From Streptomyces sp. S3(2020) (GTDB lineage Bacteria > Actinomycetota > Actinomycetes > Streptomycetales > Streptomycetaceae): a DNA stretch of 32,140 nucleotides. Position numbers and translations under genes: made by a program. Every line of letters starts with the position of its first letter. Positions within the stretch are counted from its first letter, which is position 1. The notes under the pieces are model-generated. The model saw only the letters and a program-made list of their open reading frames with translations. It had not been told where the DNA came from and searched no databases. Positions 1 through 8,400 of the stretch are shown here, in pieces. The DNA lies in the NCBI RefSeq assembly GCF_013044505.1, contig NZ_JABERD010000109.1:1-32140 (forward strand), read 5' to 3'.

Positions 1-158
1 TTGGTCAGGACCGAGCCCTGGGCCTCCATGACCGCGAGCGGCGCGAAGTTCTCCGAGGCGATCATTTCCAGGGTGGACTGCTGACGGTTCAGCTCGGCGT
101 CGACCGCGGCGGCGATCTCCGGGTCCACCTCGTGCAGGGGCTGGTTCAACAGGGTCAT
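1..158 (-). CDS. glyA: Serine hydroxymethyltransferase, N-terminal part (cut by window edge)
   Basis: Only the first 52 residues are inside the window; the gene continues beyond base 1. The visible N-terminus has the family's opening pattern, with LHEVDPEIAAAVDAELNRQ followed by STLEMIASENF and then AVMEAQGSVLT, which places it in the PLP-dependent glycine/serine hydroxymethyltransferases. The family interconverts glycine plus 5,10-methylene-THF with serine plus THF in the cytosol. The PLP lysine lies outside the window. The start is ATG at 158, with a GGAGA ribosome site just upstream. It follows the first ferredoxin reductase by 99 bp on the same strand with no visible promoter between, so it is probably co-transcribed with it. 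In this cluster it would convert the glycine made from sarcosine to serine while consuming methylene-THF released by the demethylases. Confidence 0.9.
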   Translation of the reverse strand, partial: MTLLNQPLHEVDPEIAAAVDAELNRQQSTLEMIASENFAPLAVMEAQGSVLT

Positions 159-257
159 CGACAGTCTCCGTGGGTGTGGGCGCGGTGGGCGGCACAGGCG
201 TCGGCGGACAGGGCGTCGGCGACGTCGCTCAGGGCAGCGGGAGTTGGGACGGCGACG

Positions 258-1439
258 TCATGACAGCGCGGCCGCGGCGGCGGGGACGAGGGTGCGGCGG
301 AGCCGGTTGAAGAACTTGGGCTGGTTGAGGGAGAGCACCGCGACGGGGGTGCCCTCGCGCCGGTAGACGGCGGTGAAGGAGCGGCTGTCGACGTCGCCTT
401 CGACGATCTGGGGCTCGGCGCCGGGGGCGACGTGTCCGGCGAGCTGGATGCGCACCTGGTACTGGTCGGACCAGAAGTACGGCGCGGTGAGCGGCGCCGG
501 GGCCGACTCCCCGCGGAGCAGTGTCCGGGCGGCGGTCCTCGCCTGCTCGGTGGCGTTGGTCCAGTGCTCGATCCGGGCGTGCCGCCCGGTGAACGGGCTG
601 GGGCAGCGGGCGACATCGCCGACGGCGACCACGCCCGGGACACCGGTCGCACAGCCTGCGTCGCACACCACGCCGTCGTCCACCCGCACACCAGATCCGG
701 CGAGCCAGTCGGTGGTGGGCCTGACTCCTACGCCGACCACGACGACGTCCGCGGGCAGCACCCGCCCGTCCGCCAGCCGTACGCCGGTCACCCGGCCCTC
801 GCCGACGAGTCCCGCCACTCCGGTACCCCTCAGCAGACGGACCCCGTGATCGGTGTGGAGCGAGGAGCACACCAGCCCCATCTCGCGCCCCAGTTGGCGT
901 TCCAGCGGTACGTCGAGCGCCTCCACGACGGTGACGTCGAGGCCGAGTCCGCGGGCGGTGGAGGCCACCTCGGCGCCGATGAAGCCGGCGCCGATGACGA
1001 CGAGCCGGGGCCGGCCGTCCAGCAGTTCGGCGCGCAGGGCCTGGGCGTCGTCCAGGGTGCGCAGGGTGTGGACACCGGCCAGTCCGTCCGTACCGGGGAG
1101 CGTCCGGGCGCTGGCGCCGGTCGCGACGACGACCCCGCCGGTGCGTACGTGCCGTCCCCCAGCCAGGGTGACGGTCCTGGCGACAGGGTCCAGCCGCACC
1201 GCGCGCTCACCGAGGAGCCACTGCACGTCCAGTGCCTCGTATTCGTCCGCGTCACCTAGTGCGAGCGCGTCGACGTCGAGGTCCCCCTTGAGGAAGTCCT
1301 TCGACAGCGGCGGGCGGTCGTAGGGCGTGTGGCGCTCCTCCCCCACGACGACGATCTCGCCGTCGTACCCCTCCGCGCGCAGCGCACGGACCGTGCTCAG
1401 GCCTGCCAGCGACGCTCCGACGACGGTGATGCTCCTCAT
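258..1439 (-). CDS. FAD/NAD(P)-dependent ferredoxin reductase, copy 1
   Basis: A 393-residue flavoprotein of the putidaredoxin/rhodocoxin reductase type. It has an N-terminal FAD-binding Rossmann motif (VVGASLAG, residues 6-13), a second dinucleotide motif for NAD(P)H (GAGFIG, 150-155), a conserved PYDRPPLSK segment (about 39-47) and a late AVGDVARC motif that contacts FAD. The family passes electrons from NAD(P)H to a small ferredoxin. Its neighbour, the Rieske oxygenase at 1537-2658, suggests it feeds that enzyme. It has its own promoter in the 97-bp gap, whose -35 box overlaps the stop codon of the Rieske gene. The start was set at ATG 1439 because the Rossmann strand begins there and GGAG precedes it; the longer open frame runs through the promoter. 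It is paralogous to 24930-26093. Physiological partner is inferred. Confidence 0.88.
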   Translation of the reverse strand: MRSITVVGASLAGLSTVRALRAEGYDGEIVVVGEERHTPYDRPPLSKDFLKGDLDVDALALGDADEYEALDVQWLLGERAVRLDPVARTVTLAGGRHVRTGGVVVATGASARTLPGTDGLAGVHTLRTLDDAQALRAELLDGRPRLVVIGAGFIGAEVASTARGLGLDVTVVEALDVPLERQLGREMGLVCSSLHTDHGVRLLRGTGVAGLVGEGRVTGVRLADGRVLPADVVVVGVGVRPTTDWLAGSGVRVDDGVVCDAGCATGVPGVVAVGDVARCPSPFTGRHARIEHWTNATEQARTAARTLLRGESAPAPLTAPYFWSDQYQVRIQLAGHVAPGAEPQIVEGDVDSRSFTAVYRREGTPVAVLSLNQPKFFNRLRRTLVPAAAAALS

Positions 1440-1474
1440 GCGGGCTCCAGACGGGGAGTTGCCCCATACGGGTT

Positions 1475-1540
1475 GTCTCATATAGCACAACGACGCTCGT
1501 GATATGCAACATGGTTTCCGTGCGGCACGGGGGTTGTCAA
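1475..1540 (-). promoter_or_regulatory. Promoter and tandem operators of ferredoxin reductase copy 1
   Basis: On the minus strand, -35 TTGACA is at 1535-1540 and -10 AACCAT at 1511-1516 (18-bp spacer). Operator 1 is GTTGCATATCACGAGCG (1494-1510) and operator 2 is GTTGTGCTATATGAGAC (1475-1491). Their starts are 19 bp apart, as at the other cluster promoters. The -35 box contains the TGA stop of the upstream Rieske gene. Predicted leader is about 65 nt. Operator 2 is the most degenerate of the set. Confidence 0.7.
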
Positions 1541-2658
1541 GGGAGGAGGCGCTCCTGGACCCAGGCGTGGAACTCGCCGATGTGGTGCTCACTGGGGACC
1601 AGGACGCCGCCCTTGGCGTAGACCCGTGAGCTCATGCCCGGCTGGGTGCGTTCGCAGGCGTCGAAGTCCTGCTGGTTCACCCGGTGGAACAGTTCCACCG
1701 AGCGCGCCACATCCTTGCCGCTCTCGACGACGTGCGGGAGGTAGAGCCAGTCGCACTCGACGATCGTGCGGTCGTGCGCCATCGGGTACATCCGGTGGAA
1801 GATCACATGGTCGGGGACGAGGTTGATGAACACCTGGGGCTTGACGGTGATCGCGTAGTAGCGCCGGTCCTGGTCGTCCGCGACGCCGGGGATGCGGTCG
1901 AGGCCCTCGGAGCCGTCGACGGTGAAGCCCTGGACGTCCTCGCCGAACTCGGCGCCGTGGCCCACGTAGTACTGCGCCGCGTAGCCGTCCGCGAACTCCG
2001 GGAGCACCTCGGTGAGTTCGGGGTGGATGGTCGCGCAGTGGTAGCACTCCATGAAGTTCTCGATGACGAGCTTCCAGTTGGCCTTCACGTCGTAGGTGAT
2101 ACGGCGGCCCAGCTGGAGGTTGTCGATGTCGTAGCGGTCGATCGACTCCACGTCGCCCAGCCGCTCGACGACCGCGCCCATGATGTCCTCCTCGAAGGAC
2201 GGCGGGGTGTCGGCCAGGCACACCCACACATAGCCGAGCCATTCGCGCACGGCCACGCTCACCAGGCCGTACTCGGTCCGATCGACGTCCGGCATCGAGG
2301 TCAGGTTCGGTGCGGCGACCAGCTTCCCGTCGAGCCCGTAGGTCCAGGCGTGGTAGGGACATTGAAAGGCCCGCCTGACCTCGCCGGACTCCTCCGTGCA
2401 CAGCTTGGCGCCGCGGTGCCGGCAGACGTTCAGGAAGGCCTTGACCGAACCGTCCCGGGAGCGGGTGACCAGCACGCTCTCCCGTCCGACCTGACAGGTG
2501 CGGAAACTCCCGGGCTTGGCCAGCTCCGGGGCTCGGGCCGCACAGAACCACATGGACTCGAAGATCCGCTCCTGTTCCAGGGCGAAGATCCCGGGGTCCG
2601 TGTAGTGCTCCCCCGGCAGGGTGGCGATCAGGCTCGGGGGCAGGCTGGCGGTGGTCAT
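1537..2658 (-). CDS. Rieske non-haem iron oxygenase alpha subunit, probable glycine betaine demethylase, copy 1
   Basis: A 373-residue ring-hydroxylating-type oxygenase. The [2Fe-2S] Rieske site is visible as C79-x-H81 and C100-x2-H103. The mononuclear iron site follows in NFMECYHCATIHPEL, with H207 and H212 as the histidine ligands. Family members of this length include GbcA, which removes one methyl from glycine betaine to give dimethylglycine and formaldehyde, but also stachydrine and carnitine oxygenases. The betaine assignment rests on neighbours: choline oxidation, dimethylglycine oxidase, sarcosine oxidase and formaldehyde removal genes. The start is ATG 2658, preceded by GAGGTGA; the in-frame extension upstream enters the operator region. 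It lies divergent to purU copy 1. A paralogue sits at 23669-24799, and two long blocks are identical at nucleotide level. Which paralogue uses which substrate is not visible. Confidence 0.85.
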   Translation of the reverse strand: MTTASLPPSLIATLPGEHYTDPGIFALEQERIFESMWFCAARAPELAKPGSFRTCQVGRESVLVTRSRDGSVKAFLNVCRHRGAKLCTEESGEVRRAFQCPYHAWTYGLDGKLVAAPNLTSMPDVDRTEYGLVSVAVREWLGYVWVCLADTPPSFEEDIMGAVVERLGDVESIDRYDIDNLQLGRRITYDVKANWKLVIENFMECYHCATIHPELTEVLPEFADGYAAQYYVGHGAEFGEDVQGFTVDGSEGLDRIPGVADDQDRRYYAITVKPQVFINLVPDHVIFHRMYPMAHDRTIVECDWLYLPHVVESGKDVARSVELFHRVNQQDFDACERTQPGMSSRVYAKGGVLVPSEHHIGEFHAWVQERLLP

Positions 2659-2731
2659 CGATTCACCTCGGGACAGGTCGGACGCGCACGCGTCGGGGGG
2701 CGAAGAGAGGGAAGGCCGAGTCGCCATCCGA

Positions 2732-2806
2732 GTTGCATATAACGCAACTGCATTCACTATGAGAAACGAACGCCCAAACTGTCCCGCCACCGGCATCCAC
2801 TGTCAA
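2732..2806 (-). promoter_or_regulatory. Promoter and tandem operators of Rieske oxygenase copy 1
   Basis: Minus-strand -35 TTGACA is at 2801-2806 and -10 GACAGT at 2778-2783 (17-bp spacer). Operator 1, GTTTCTCATAGTGAATG (2751-2767), is weak. Operator 2, GTTGCGTTATATGCAAC (2732-2748), is a near-perfect 17-bp palindrome, extended to 19 bp by flanking A and T. Spacing is 19 bp. This region is back to back with the purU copy 1 promoter. Predicted leader is about 113 nt, the longest of the set. Confidence 0.72.
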
Positions 2807-2845
2807 GAGGGCGACGGAACGGACACCCCCTCCGCGCATCACCCC

Positions 2846-2911
2846 TTGACCGGCACGGCACCTACGTTGGAGCATGTTGCGTATAGCTCTTCTTGTTGCG
2901 TAATACGCAGC
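2846..2911 (+). promoter_or_regulatory. Promoter and tandem operators of purU copy 1
   Basis: -35 TTGACC is at 2846-2851 and -10 GAGCAT at 2870-2875 (18-bp spacer). Operator 1 is GTTGCGTATAGCTCTTC (2876-2892) and operator 2 is GTTGCGTAATACGCAGC (2895-2911), 19 bp apart. The core TGCGTA-A-TACGCA of operator 2 is a perfect palindrome. GGAGG at 2920-2924 serves the ATG at 2930. The block from the -10 to the ribosome site is strongly conserved with that of purU copy 2. Confidence 0.75.
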
Positions 2912-2929
2912 GACATAACGGAGGATGGC

Positions 2930-3802
2930 ATGTCCCCTCGACCGCAGCCCGGCCGCGAGTTCGTCCTCACCCTGTCCTGCCCCGACCAGGCCGGACTCGT
3001 CCATGCCGTGACCACGTTTCTCGTGAGTCACTCCGGCAACATCCTGGAGAGTCAGCAGTTCGACGACCGGCTACAGAACCGCTTCTTCATGCGGGTGCAC
3101 TTCGATGTCTCGGATCCCGCGGTCGCGCTGGAGGAGCTGCGCACGGGGTTCGGTCCGGTCGGCCAGGCGTACGGGATCAGCTGGCGGCTTCAGGACGCCT
3201 CCACACCGACGCGCACCCTGATCATGGTGTCGAAGTTCGGCCACTGCCTCAACGACCTGCTGTTCCGCAGGTCCACGGGCGCGCTCAACATAGAGATCCC
3301 CGCGATCGTCTCCAACCACCGTGAGTTCGAGCCGCTGGCGCGGACCTACGGCATCCCCTTCCACCACATCCCGGTGACCAAGGAGACCAAGGCGCAGGCC
3401 GAGGCGCGGCTGCTGAGTCTCGTCGCCGAACTGGACGTCGACCTCGTGGTCCTCGCCCGCTACATGCAGATCCTCTCCGACGACCTGTGCAAGCAGCTCG
3501 ACGGACGGGCCATCAACATCCACCACTCGTTCCTGCCGAGCTTCAAGGGGGCACGCCCCTACGTCCAGGCGCACCAGCGCGGTGTGAAGCTCGTCGGGGC
3601 GACGGCGCACTACGTCACCTCCGACCTCGACGAGGGCCCGATCATCGAGCAGGACGTCGTCCGCGTGGACCACTCGCGCACCCCCGACGAACTGGTCGCC
3701 ATCGGCCGCGACGTCGAGGCCCAGGCGCTCTCCCGCGCGGTGAAGTGGCACAGCGAGAACCGTGTGCTGATCAACGGCCACTGCACGGTCGTCCTGCGCT
3801 GA
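2930..3802 (+). CDS. purU: Formyltetrahydrofolate deformylase, copy 1
   Basis: A 290-residue protein of normal PurU length. Residues about 9-90 form an ACT regulatory domain (FVLTLSCPDQAGLVHAV). The remainder is a formyltransferase-fold hydrolase domain. The catalytic motif NIHHSFLP places N196 and H198, followed by the SDLDEGPII segment (about 231-239) with the family aspartate. The enzyme hydrolyses 10-formyl-THF to formate and THF. In enteric bacteria it balances the purine one-carbon pool. Here its position beside betaine demethylation genes, under the same operators, suggests a catabolic role: venting surplus one-carbon units and recycling THF for the two folate-dependent demethylases. 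ATG 2930 was chosen for its GGAGG five bases upstream. The start codon in another frame at 2925 is ignored. Paralogue at 19236-20117. Confidence 0.93.
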   Translation: MSPRPQPGREFVLTLSCPDQAGLVHAVTTFLVSHSGNILESQQFDDRLQNRFFMRVHFDVSDPAVALEELRTGFGPVGQAYGISWRLQDASTPTRTLIMVSKFGHCLNDLLFRRSTGALNIEIPAIVSNHREFEPLARTYGIPFHHIPVTKETKAQAEARLLSLVAELDVDLVVLARYMQILSDDLCKQLDGRAINIHHSFLPSFKGARPYVQAHQRGVKLVGATAHYVTSDLDEGPIIEQDVVRVDHSRTPDELVAIGRDVEAQALSRAVKWHSENRVLINGHCTVVLR

Positions 3803-3808
3803 CGGCGA

Positions 3809-3830
3809 CGCGGAGCGCAGTGGCTCCGCG
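3809..3830 (+). terminator. Hairpin after purU copy 1
   Basis: An 8-bp perfect stem, CGCGGAGC (3809-3816) with GCTCCGCG (3823-3830), and a 6-nt loop, starting 6 nt after the purU stop. There is no T-run, as is usual for streptomycete terminators. It would separate purU from the downstream iclR, which has its own promoter. Confidence 0.5.
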
Positions 3831-3912
3831 GGGCCCAACGGCTCGCTGACCGGCCGACATCGGGGGCACCGTCGAATTCCCCGACACCGGTCCGACAGAG
3901 GGAACCCATGAT

Positions 3913-3933
3913 TATAGTTGCGTCATGAGCAAC
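3913..3933 (+). promoter_or_regulatory. Leaderless promoter of iclR copy 1 with operator across the start codon
   Basis: -10 TATAGT (3913-3918) ends six bases before the ATG at 3925, and no Shine-Dalgarno sequence is present, so the transcript probably starts at the ATG. The 17-bp palindrome GTTGCGTCATGAGCAAC (3917-3933) overlaps the end of the -10 and is centred on the start codon. A weak CCGACA (3892-3897) could act as -35, though its 15-bp spacer is short. No second operator 19 bp upstream was found here. Confidence 0.68.
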
Positions 3934-4722
3934 CACACGGCAGACAGCGAGACAGCTGGGCCCTCGGTGAACGGGGTGCAGTCCGTCGACCGTGCCGTCA
4001 GCGTCCTGGAGATCCTCGCCCAGCGCGGCGAGGCGGGCGTCAGCGAGGTCGCCGCGGAGATCGACGTCCACAAGTCGACCGCCTTCCGTCTGCTCGGGGC
4101 GTTGGAGTCGCGCGGTCTGGTCGAGCAGACGGCCGAGCGGGGCAAGTACCGCCTCGGCTTCGGCATCGTGCGGCTCGCCGGTGCCGTCACCGGCCGTCTC
4201 GACATCACCCAGCAGGGCCGGCAGGTCTGCGAGCGGCTCAGCGAAGAGGTCGGGGAGACCGTCAACATCGCGGTCCTGCAAGAGCATTACGCGGTCAACC
4301 TGTACCAGGTACGCGGTCCTGGCGCCGTCGGCACCCACAACTGGGTCGGGCAGCTCACCCCGGTGCACGCCACGTCGAGCGGCAAGATCCTGCTGGCCCA
4401 CCTGCCGGCGAAGGAGCGCGCCGACGTGCTCGCGGCGTCCGGGCTACGGAAGCTGACTCCGCGCACCCTGACCGCCGAGGCGACGCTGGAGAAGGACCTC
4501 GCGGAGGCACGGGAGCGCGGCTACGCGGTGACCCTGGAGGAACTCGAGATCGGACTGCACGCCGTGGCGGCCCCGATCCGGGCCCGCGACGGCGAGGTCG
4601 TCGCCGCCCTCAGCGCCTCCGGCCCCGCGTACCGCTTCACCGAGGAGCGCATCCACGAGCTCGTCCCCGCACTCCTCCGGGGCGCCCACGAGATCAGCCA
4701 CCGCATGGGCTACCTGGGCTGA
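3925..4722 (+). CDS. IclR-family transcriptional regulator, copy 1
   Basis: A 265-residue regulator. The N-terminal winged helix-turn-helix spans about residues 15-75 (VQSVDRAVSVLEILAQ, then VSEVAAEIDVHKSTAFRLL as the helix-turn-helix, then KYRLGF in the wing). The rest is the IclR effector-binding domain, with TSSGKILLAHLP and a C-terminal SGPAYRFTEERI segment. IclR proteins bind DNA as dimers or tetramers and respond to a small metabolite. Its own gene carries the cluster palindrome across the start codon, so autoregulation is likely, and the same palindrome precedes the catabolic operons. The ligand is unknown; betaine, dimethylglycine or choline are guesses. It is the same length as, and highly similar to, the regulator at 22870-23667. 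It converges on soxG. Confidence 0.92.
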   Translation: MSNHTADSETAGPSVNGVQSVDRAVSVLEILAQRGEAGVSEVAAEIDVHKSTAFRLLGALESRGLVEQTAERGKYRLGFGIVRLAGAVTGRLDITQQGRQVCERLSEEVGETVNIAVLQEHYAVNLYQVRGPGAVGTHNWVGQLTPVHATSSGKILLAHLPAKERADVLAASGLRKLTPRTLTAEATLEKDLAEARERGYAVTLEELEIGLHAVAAPIRARDGEVVAALSASGPAYRFTEERIHELVPALLRGAHEISHRMGYLG

Positions 4723-4764
4723 GCCCCACCCGGCCCCGGCGTCCCGCTGCCGTGCCGGGCGGGA

Positions 4765-4821
4765 GGGCTGTCCGCCCGCATTCGCGATGTCCGCTCCCGT
4801 GTCCGGGGCCGAGGACAGCCC
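4765..4821. terminator. Possible bidirectional terminator between iclR copy 1 and soxG
   Basis: The inverted repeat GGGCTGTCC (4765-4773) and GGACAGCCC (4813-4821) is separated by 39 nt in the 109-bp gap between convergent genes. The long loop makes this uncertain. Confidence 0.3.
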
Positions 4822-4831
4822 GTCGTGCGGC

Positions 4832-5434
4832 TCAGACGTACTCCGTCGCCGCGTCGAGCAGCCAGTCGGTCAGGTAGCCGGCGAAGGACGAACGGACCAG
4901 GACCCAGAATCCGGCCCTGGAGTCGGCACGGGCGACCACGATGACCTGGGTGCGGCCCAGGGTGGTCTGGGCGCAGCGTCCGGAGCCGAAGCTCCGCGGA
5001 TGCAGGTCCAGTGCGCACCCGTGCGCCAGCAGGTCGTGCGCGCGGGGGCCCGCCACGAGCAGCGTGGTCCGCTGCGCGGAGACGTCGGTGACGGAGACGG
5101 GTTCGTCCTCCGCGGCCGTGCGGATCCGGCTCTCCAGCTCCTGTGCGCTCCCGGGCGGGCCCACCAGCAGCCATTCGTCGGGGCCGAGCCACAGCACGGT
5201 CAACTCCCCCGCGCGGACCACGGTGTTCGGCTGGAGGGGCAGTTGCAGGTCCAGTGCGAGCCCGACGGCTTCCGCCGCGGTCCCCTTGGCGTCGAGGCGC
5301 ACATTGAGCTGGGCCAGGAAGGGGAGTTCGGCCAGCCGGACCGCGCCCCCGGAGGTGCGGGTGGCGGCGGCCAGTCGGGGCGCGACCTGTGACAGGGGGC
5401 TGCGGGGCGGGGCGGTCAGTGCGGTGTCAGCCAT
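4832..5434 (-). CDS. soxG: Heterotetrameric sarcosine oxidase gamma subunit
   Basis: A 200-residue protein that ends the sox operon. Its order after soxA, its length and its sequence (LPLQPNTVVRAGELTVLWLGPDEWLLVGPPG, then SVTDVSAQRTTLLVAGPRAHDLLAHGCALDL) fit the GcvT-like gamma subunit of heterotetrameric sarcosine oxidase. This subunit completes the complex that oxidises sarcosine to glycine with formation of methylene-THF and hydrogen peroxide. The start is ATG 5434. The first 8 bases overlap the end of soxA, so translation is probably coupled. No catalytic residues are expected in this subunit. It is the last gene of the minus-strand operon that begins at the dmg promoter. Confidence 0.88.
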   Translation of the reverse strand: MADTALTAPPRSPLSQVAPRLAAATRTSGGAVRLAELPFLAQLNVRLDAKGTAAEAVGLALDLQLPLQPNTVVRAGELTVLWLGPDEWLLVGPPGSAQELESRIRTAAEDEPVSVTDVSAQRTTLLVAGPRAHDLLAHGCALDLHPRSFGSGRCAQTTLGRTQVIVVARADSRAGFWVLVRSSFAGYLTDWLLDAATEYV

Positions 5435-8400
5435 CGCGGCGGGCTCCCTCGGGGTCGTAGAGGACGGGGCTTGCGACGGTCACCGGGACCAGCCGGTCGC
5501 CCACGGGGGCGTAGAGCCGCTCACCGATGCGGTCCCGGCCGCCCTTGATCAGGGCGAGCGCGAAGGTCCGGCCCAGTGCCGCGCTGCGGTAGCTGGAGGT
5601 GACGTGGCCGAGCATCGGGACGGGCGGCGCCGGAAGGACGCTGTCGGCGACCAGTTGGGTGCCTTCGGGGAGGAAGGCGGCCGGGTCCTCGGGGAGGAGG
5701 CCGACCAGGTGCTTGCGGTCGGCGCGGACGGTGTCGGCGCGGGCGAAGGAGCGCTTTCCGATGAAGTCGGGCTTCTTCTTCGACACCGCCCAACTCATGC
5801 CCAGGTCCTGGGGCGTCACGGTGCCGTCGGTGTCCTGGCCGATGATCGGGTAGCCCTTCTCGGCCCGCAGGACGTGCATGGTCTCGGTGCCGTACGGGGT
5901 GATGCCGTACGGGGCACCGGCCTCGTACAGCGCCTCCCACAGGGCGAGTGCTTCCCAGGGCAACACGTTGATCTCGTAGGCCAGTTCACCGGAGAAGCTG
6001 ATCCGGCAGACCCGCGCCTCGATGCCCGCGACCGTCGTCTCGCGCCACGCCATGAACGGGAAGTCGTCGTTGGCGACGGCCAGTTGGGGTGCGAGCGAGC
6101 CGAGGACGTCGCGGGAGCGGGGGCCGACCAGGGCGACGGTGGCCCACTGTTCGGTCACCGACGTGCAGTGGACCTTCAGTTCGGGCCACTCGGTCTGGAG
6201 CCACTCCTCCATCCAGTCCAGGACGGCGGCCGCGTTGCCGGTCGTGGTGGTGACCAGGAAGCGGTCCTGGGCGAGGCGGATGACGGTGCCGTCGTCGAAG
6301 ACCATTCCGTCCGGGCGGCACATCACGCCGTAGCGGATCATGCCGACCTTCAGGGTGCTCATCATGTTGGTGTAGAGCAGGTCGAGGAAGACACCGGCGT
6401 CCGGGCCCTGGACATCGATCTTGCCGAGGGTGGAGGCGTCCATGAAACCGACGCTCTCGCGGGTGGCGGCGCACTCGCGCAGCACCGCGGTCTCCAGGTC
6501 CTCGCCGTCGCGCGGGTAGTACCAGGGGCGCTTCCACTGGCCGACGTTCTCGAACAGGGCGCCGTGGTCGATGTGCCATTCGTGGATCGCGGTCGTGCGG
6601 ACCGGGTCGCTCAGGACGCCCCGGTCGCGGCCGGCGAGCGCCGCGAAGGAGACCGGTGTGTACGGCGGGCGGAACGTGGTCGTGCCGAGTGCCGAGATGT
6701 CCACGCCCAGGAGTTCGGCGACCACGCCGCTGGCCAGCACGCCGGAGGTCTTGCCCTGGTCGTTGGCGGTGCCCGCGGTGGTGTAGCGCTTGGTGTGCTC
6801 CACCGAGCGCATGCCGGCGCCGGCCGCCCGGGCCAGGTCGTCGACGGTGACGTCGCGCTGGAGGTCCACGAAGCGGTGGGGGCCGGAGGTGCCGGGGACG
6901 ACGTACACGTGCATCGGGGGCGTCGGTCGCGGCTGTGCGGCCACGGCCGGGAGGCGGGGTGTCCGCGGGGTGTAGCCCTCGGACTCGATCGCGCGGGCAC
7001 CGGCGGCGACGCCGTGGGCGAGGGCCCCGGCCGTGTCCAGGACACCGTTCGCGCTGCCCACGACCTCGACGGCCTGCCGGCAGGTGTCGGGCACGAAGGA
7101 GCCGAGCGTCTCGTCGTGGCGGAGCTTGCCGCCTGCCTGGCTGAACAGGTGCGCGGCCGGGTTCCAGCCGCCGGAGACCAGCAGCAGGTCGGCGGCGAAC
7201 TCCCGCTGACCCGAGGAGTCTCCGTACGGGGCGACGGTCACGGCGGTCAGGCGGGGATCGCCCTGCGTGCCGGTGGCCGCGTGGCCGGTCAGCACCTCGA
7301 TTCCGGCTTGGCGGGCGCGCTGTGCCCACTCCCCCGGTTCGGGACGGGTGTCGACGATGGCCGCGATGTCCACGCCCGCCGTCCTCAGGTCCAGCGCGGC
7401 CGGATAGGCGCTGTCGTTGGTGGTGAGGACGACCGCACGGCGGCCGGGGAGGGCGCCGTGGCGGTTGACGTGGGTGCGGGCCGAGGAGGCCAGCATCACT
7501 CCGGGGCGGTCGTTGTCCGCGAAGGCCAGGGAGCGTTCGTGGGCGCCGGTGGCGAGGACGACCCGGCGGGCGCGGATACGCCAGACGCGTTCGCGGGAGA
7601 CGTCGTCGGGGGCTGCCGCGCCGAGGTGGTTGGTGCGGCGCTCGACGGCGAGCAGGTGGTTGTCGTCGTAGTAGCCGAAGACGGTCGTACGGCGCAGGAC
7701 GCGGACCTCGGGTTCGGCGTCGAGGAGGTCGGCGACCTCCGCGACCCAGTCGAGGTGTTCGCCGGTGCCCAGGAGGCTGCCGCCGGGCTCCGGCTGGTCG
7801 TCGGCGAGGATGACGCGGGCGCCGCTCCTCGCCGCCGCCGCGGCTGCCGCGAGGCCGGCCGGGCCGGCGCCGACGACCAAGAGGTCGCAGTGGGCGTGTA
7901 CGGCGTCGTAGCGGGCGGGGTCCGGGTCCGTGGCGAGGCGGCCCTGGCCGGGGAGGCTGGTCGCGACCAGGCCGTCGTAGAGCTCGACGGTGGTGGCGGG
8001 GAGCATCGGTTCGGAGAACGGGGCCTCGATCTGGATGACCGCGTTGGGTTCTTCGACGCCTGCCGAGAAGATGCCCCGGGGGCGGCCTAGCTTGATGCTG
8101 GTGCCGGCCTGGACGACGCCGTTGGCGAGGAGGGCGGAGGCGAGGGTGTCGCCCTTGTAGCCCTGGTATTCGGTGCCGTCGAAGGTGAAGGTGAGGGGGG
8201 TGTCGCGGTGGATTCGGCCGCGGGTGGGATGGCGGAACGGATTGGTCTCGCCCCCGCCGCCCCTACCCGTCCCATCCTGAAGGGGCTCCGCCCCTTCGAC
8301 CCCGTTCGGCCCTGAAGGGGCCTCGTCCTCAAACTCCCCCAGAGGGGGGACCCCCAGACGGGCTGAGTGCACCGGCCGGGGCTCAACGGGCGCCGGACGC

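Noticed and set aside
159..257. A glycine riboswitch or separate promoter before glyA
   Set aside because: The 99-bp gap shows no paired aptamer structure, operator or clear promoter; only a ribosome site is visible.
2877..2906. TTGCGT-N18-TAATAC inside the operators as the main promoter
   Set aside because: It fits some units (purU, betA, ferredoxin) but fails at Rieske copy 1 and betB, while TTGAC-N17/18-nAnnnT fits nine units. It is kept only as the candidate for betA.
4941..8090. A 1049-codon open frame on the plus strand
   Set aside because: It is antisense to soxDA. Its protein shows no family motif, only the Gly/Val/Asp-rich composition of a mirror frame in GC-rich DNA.
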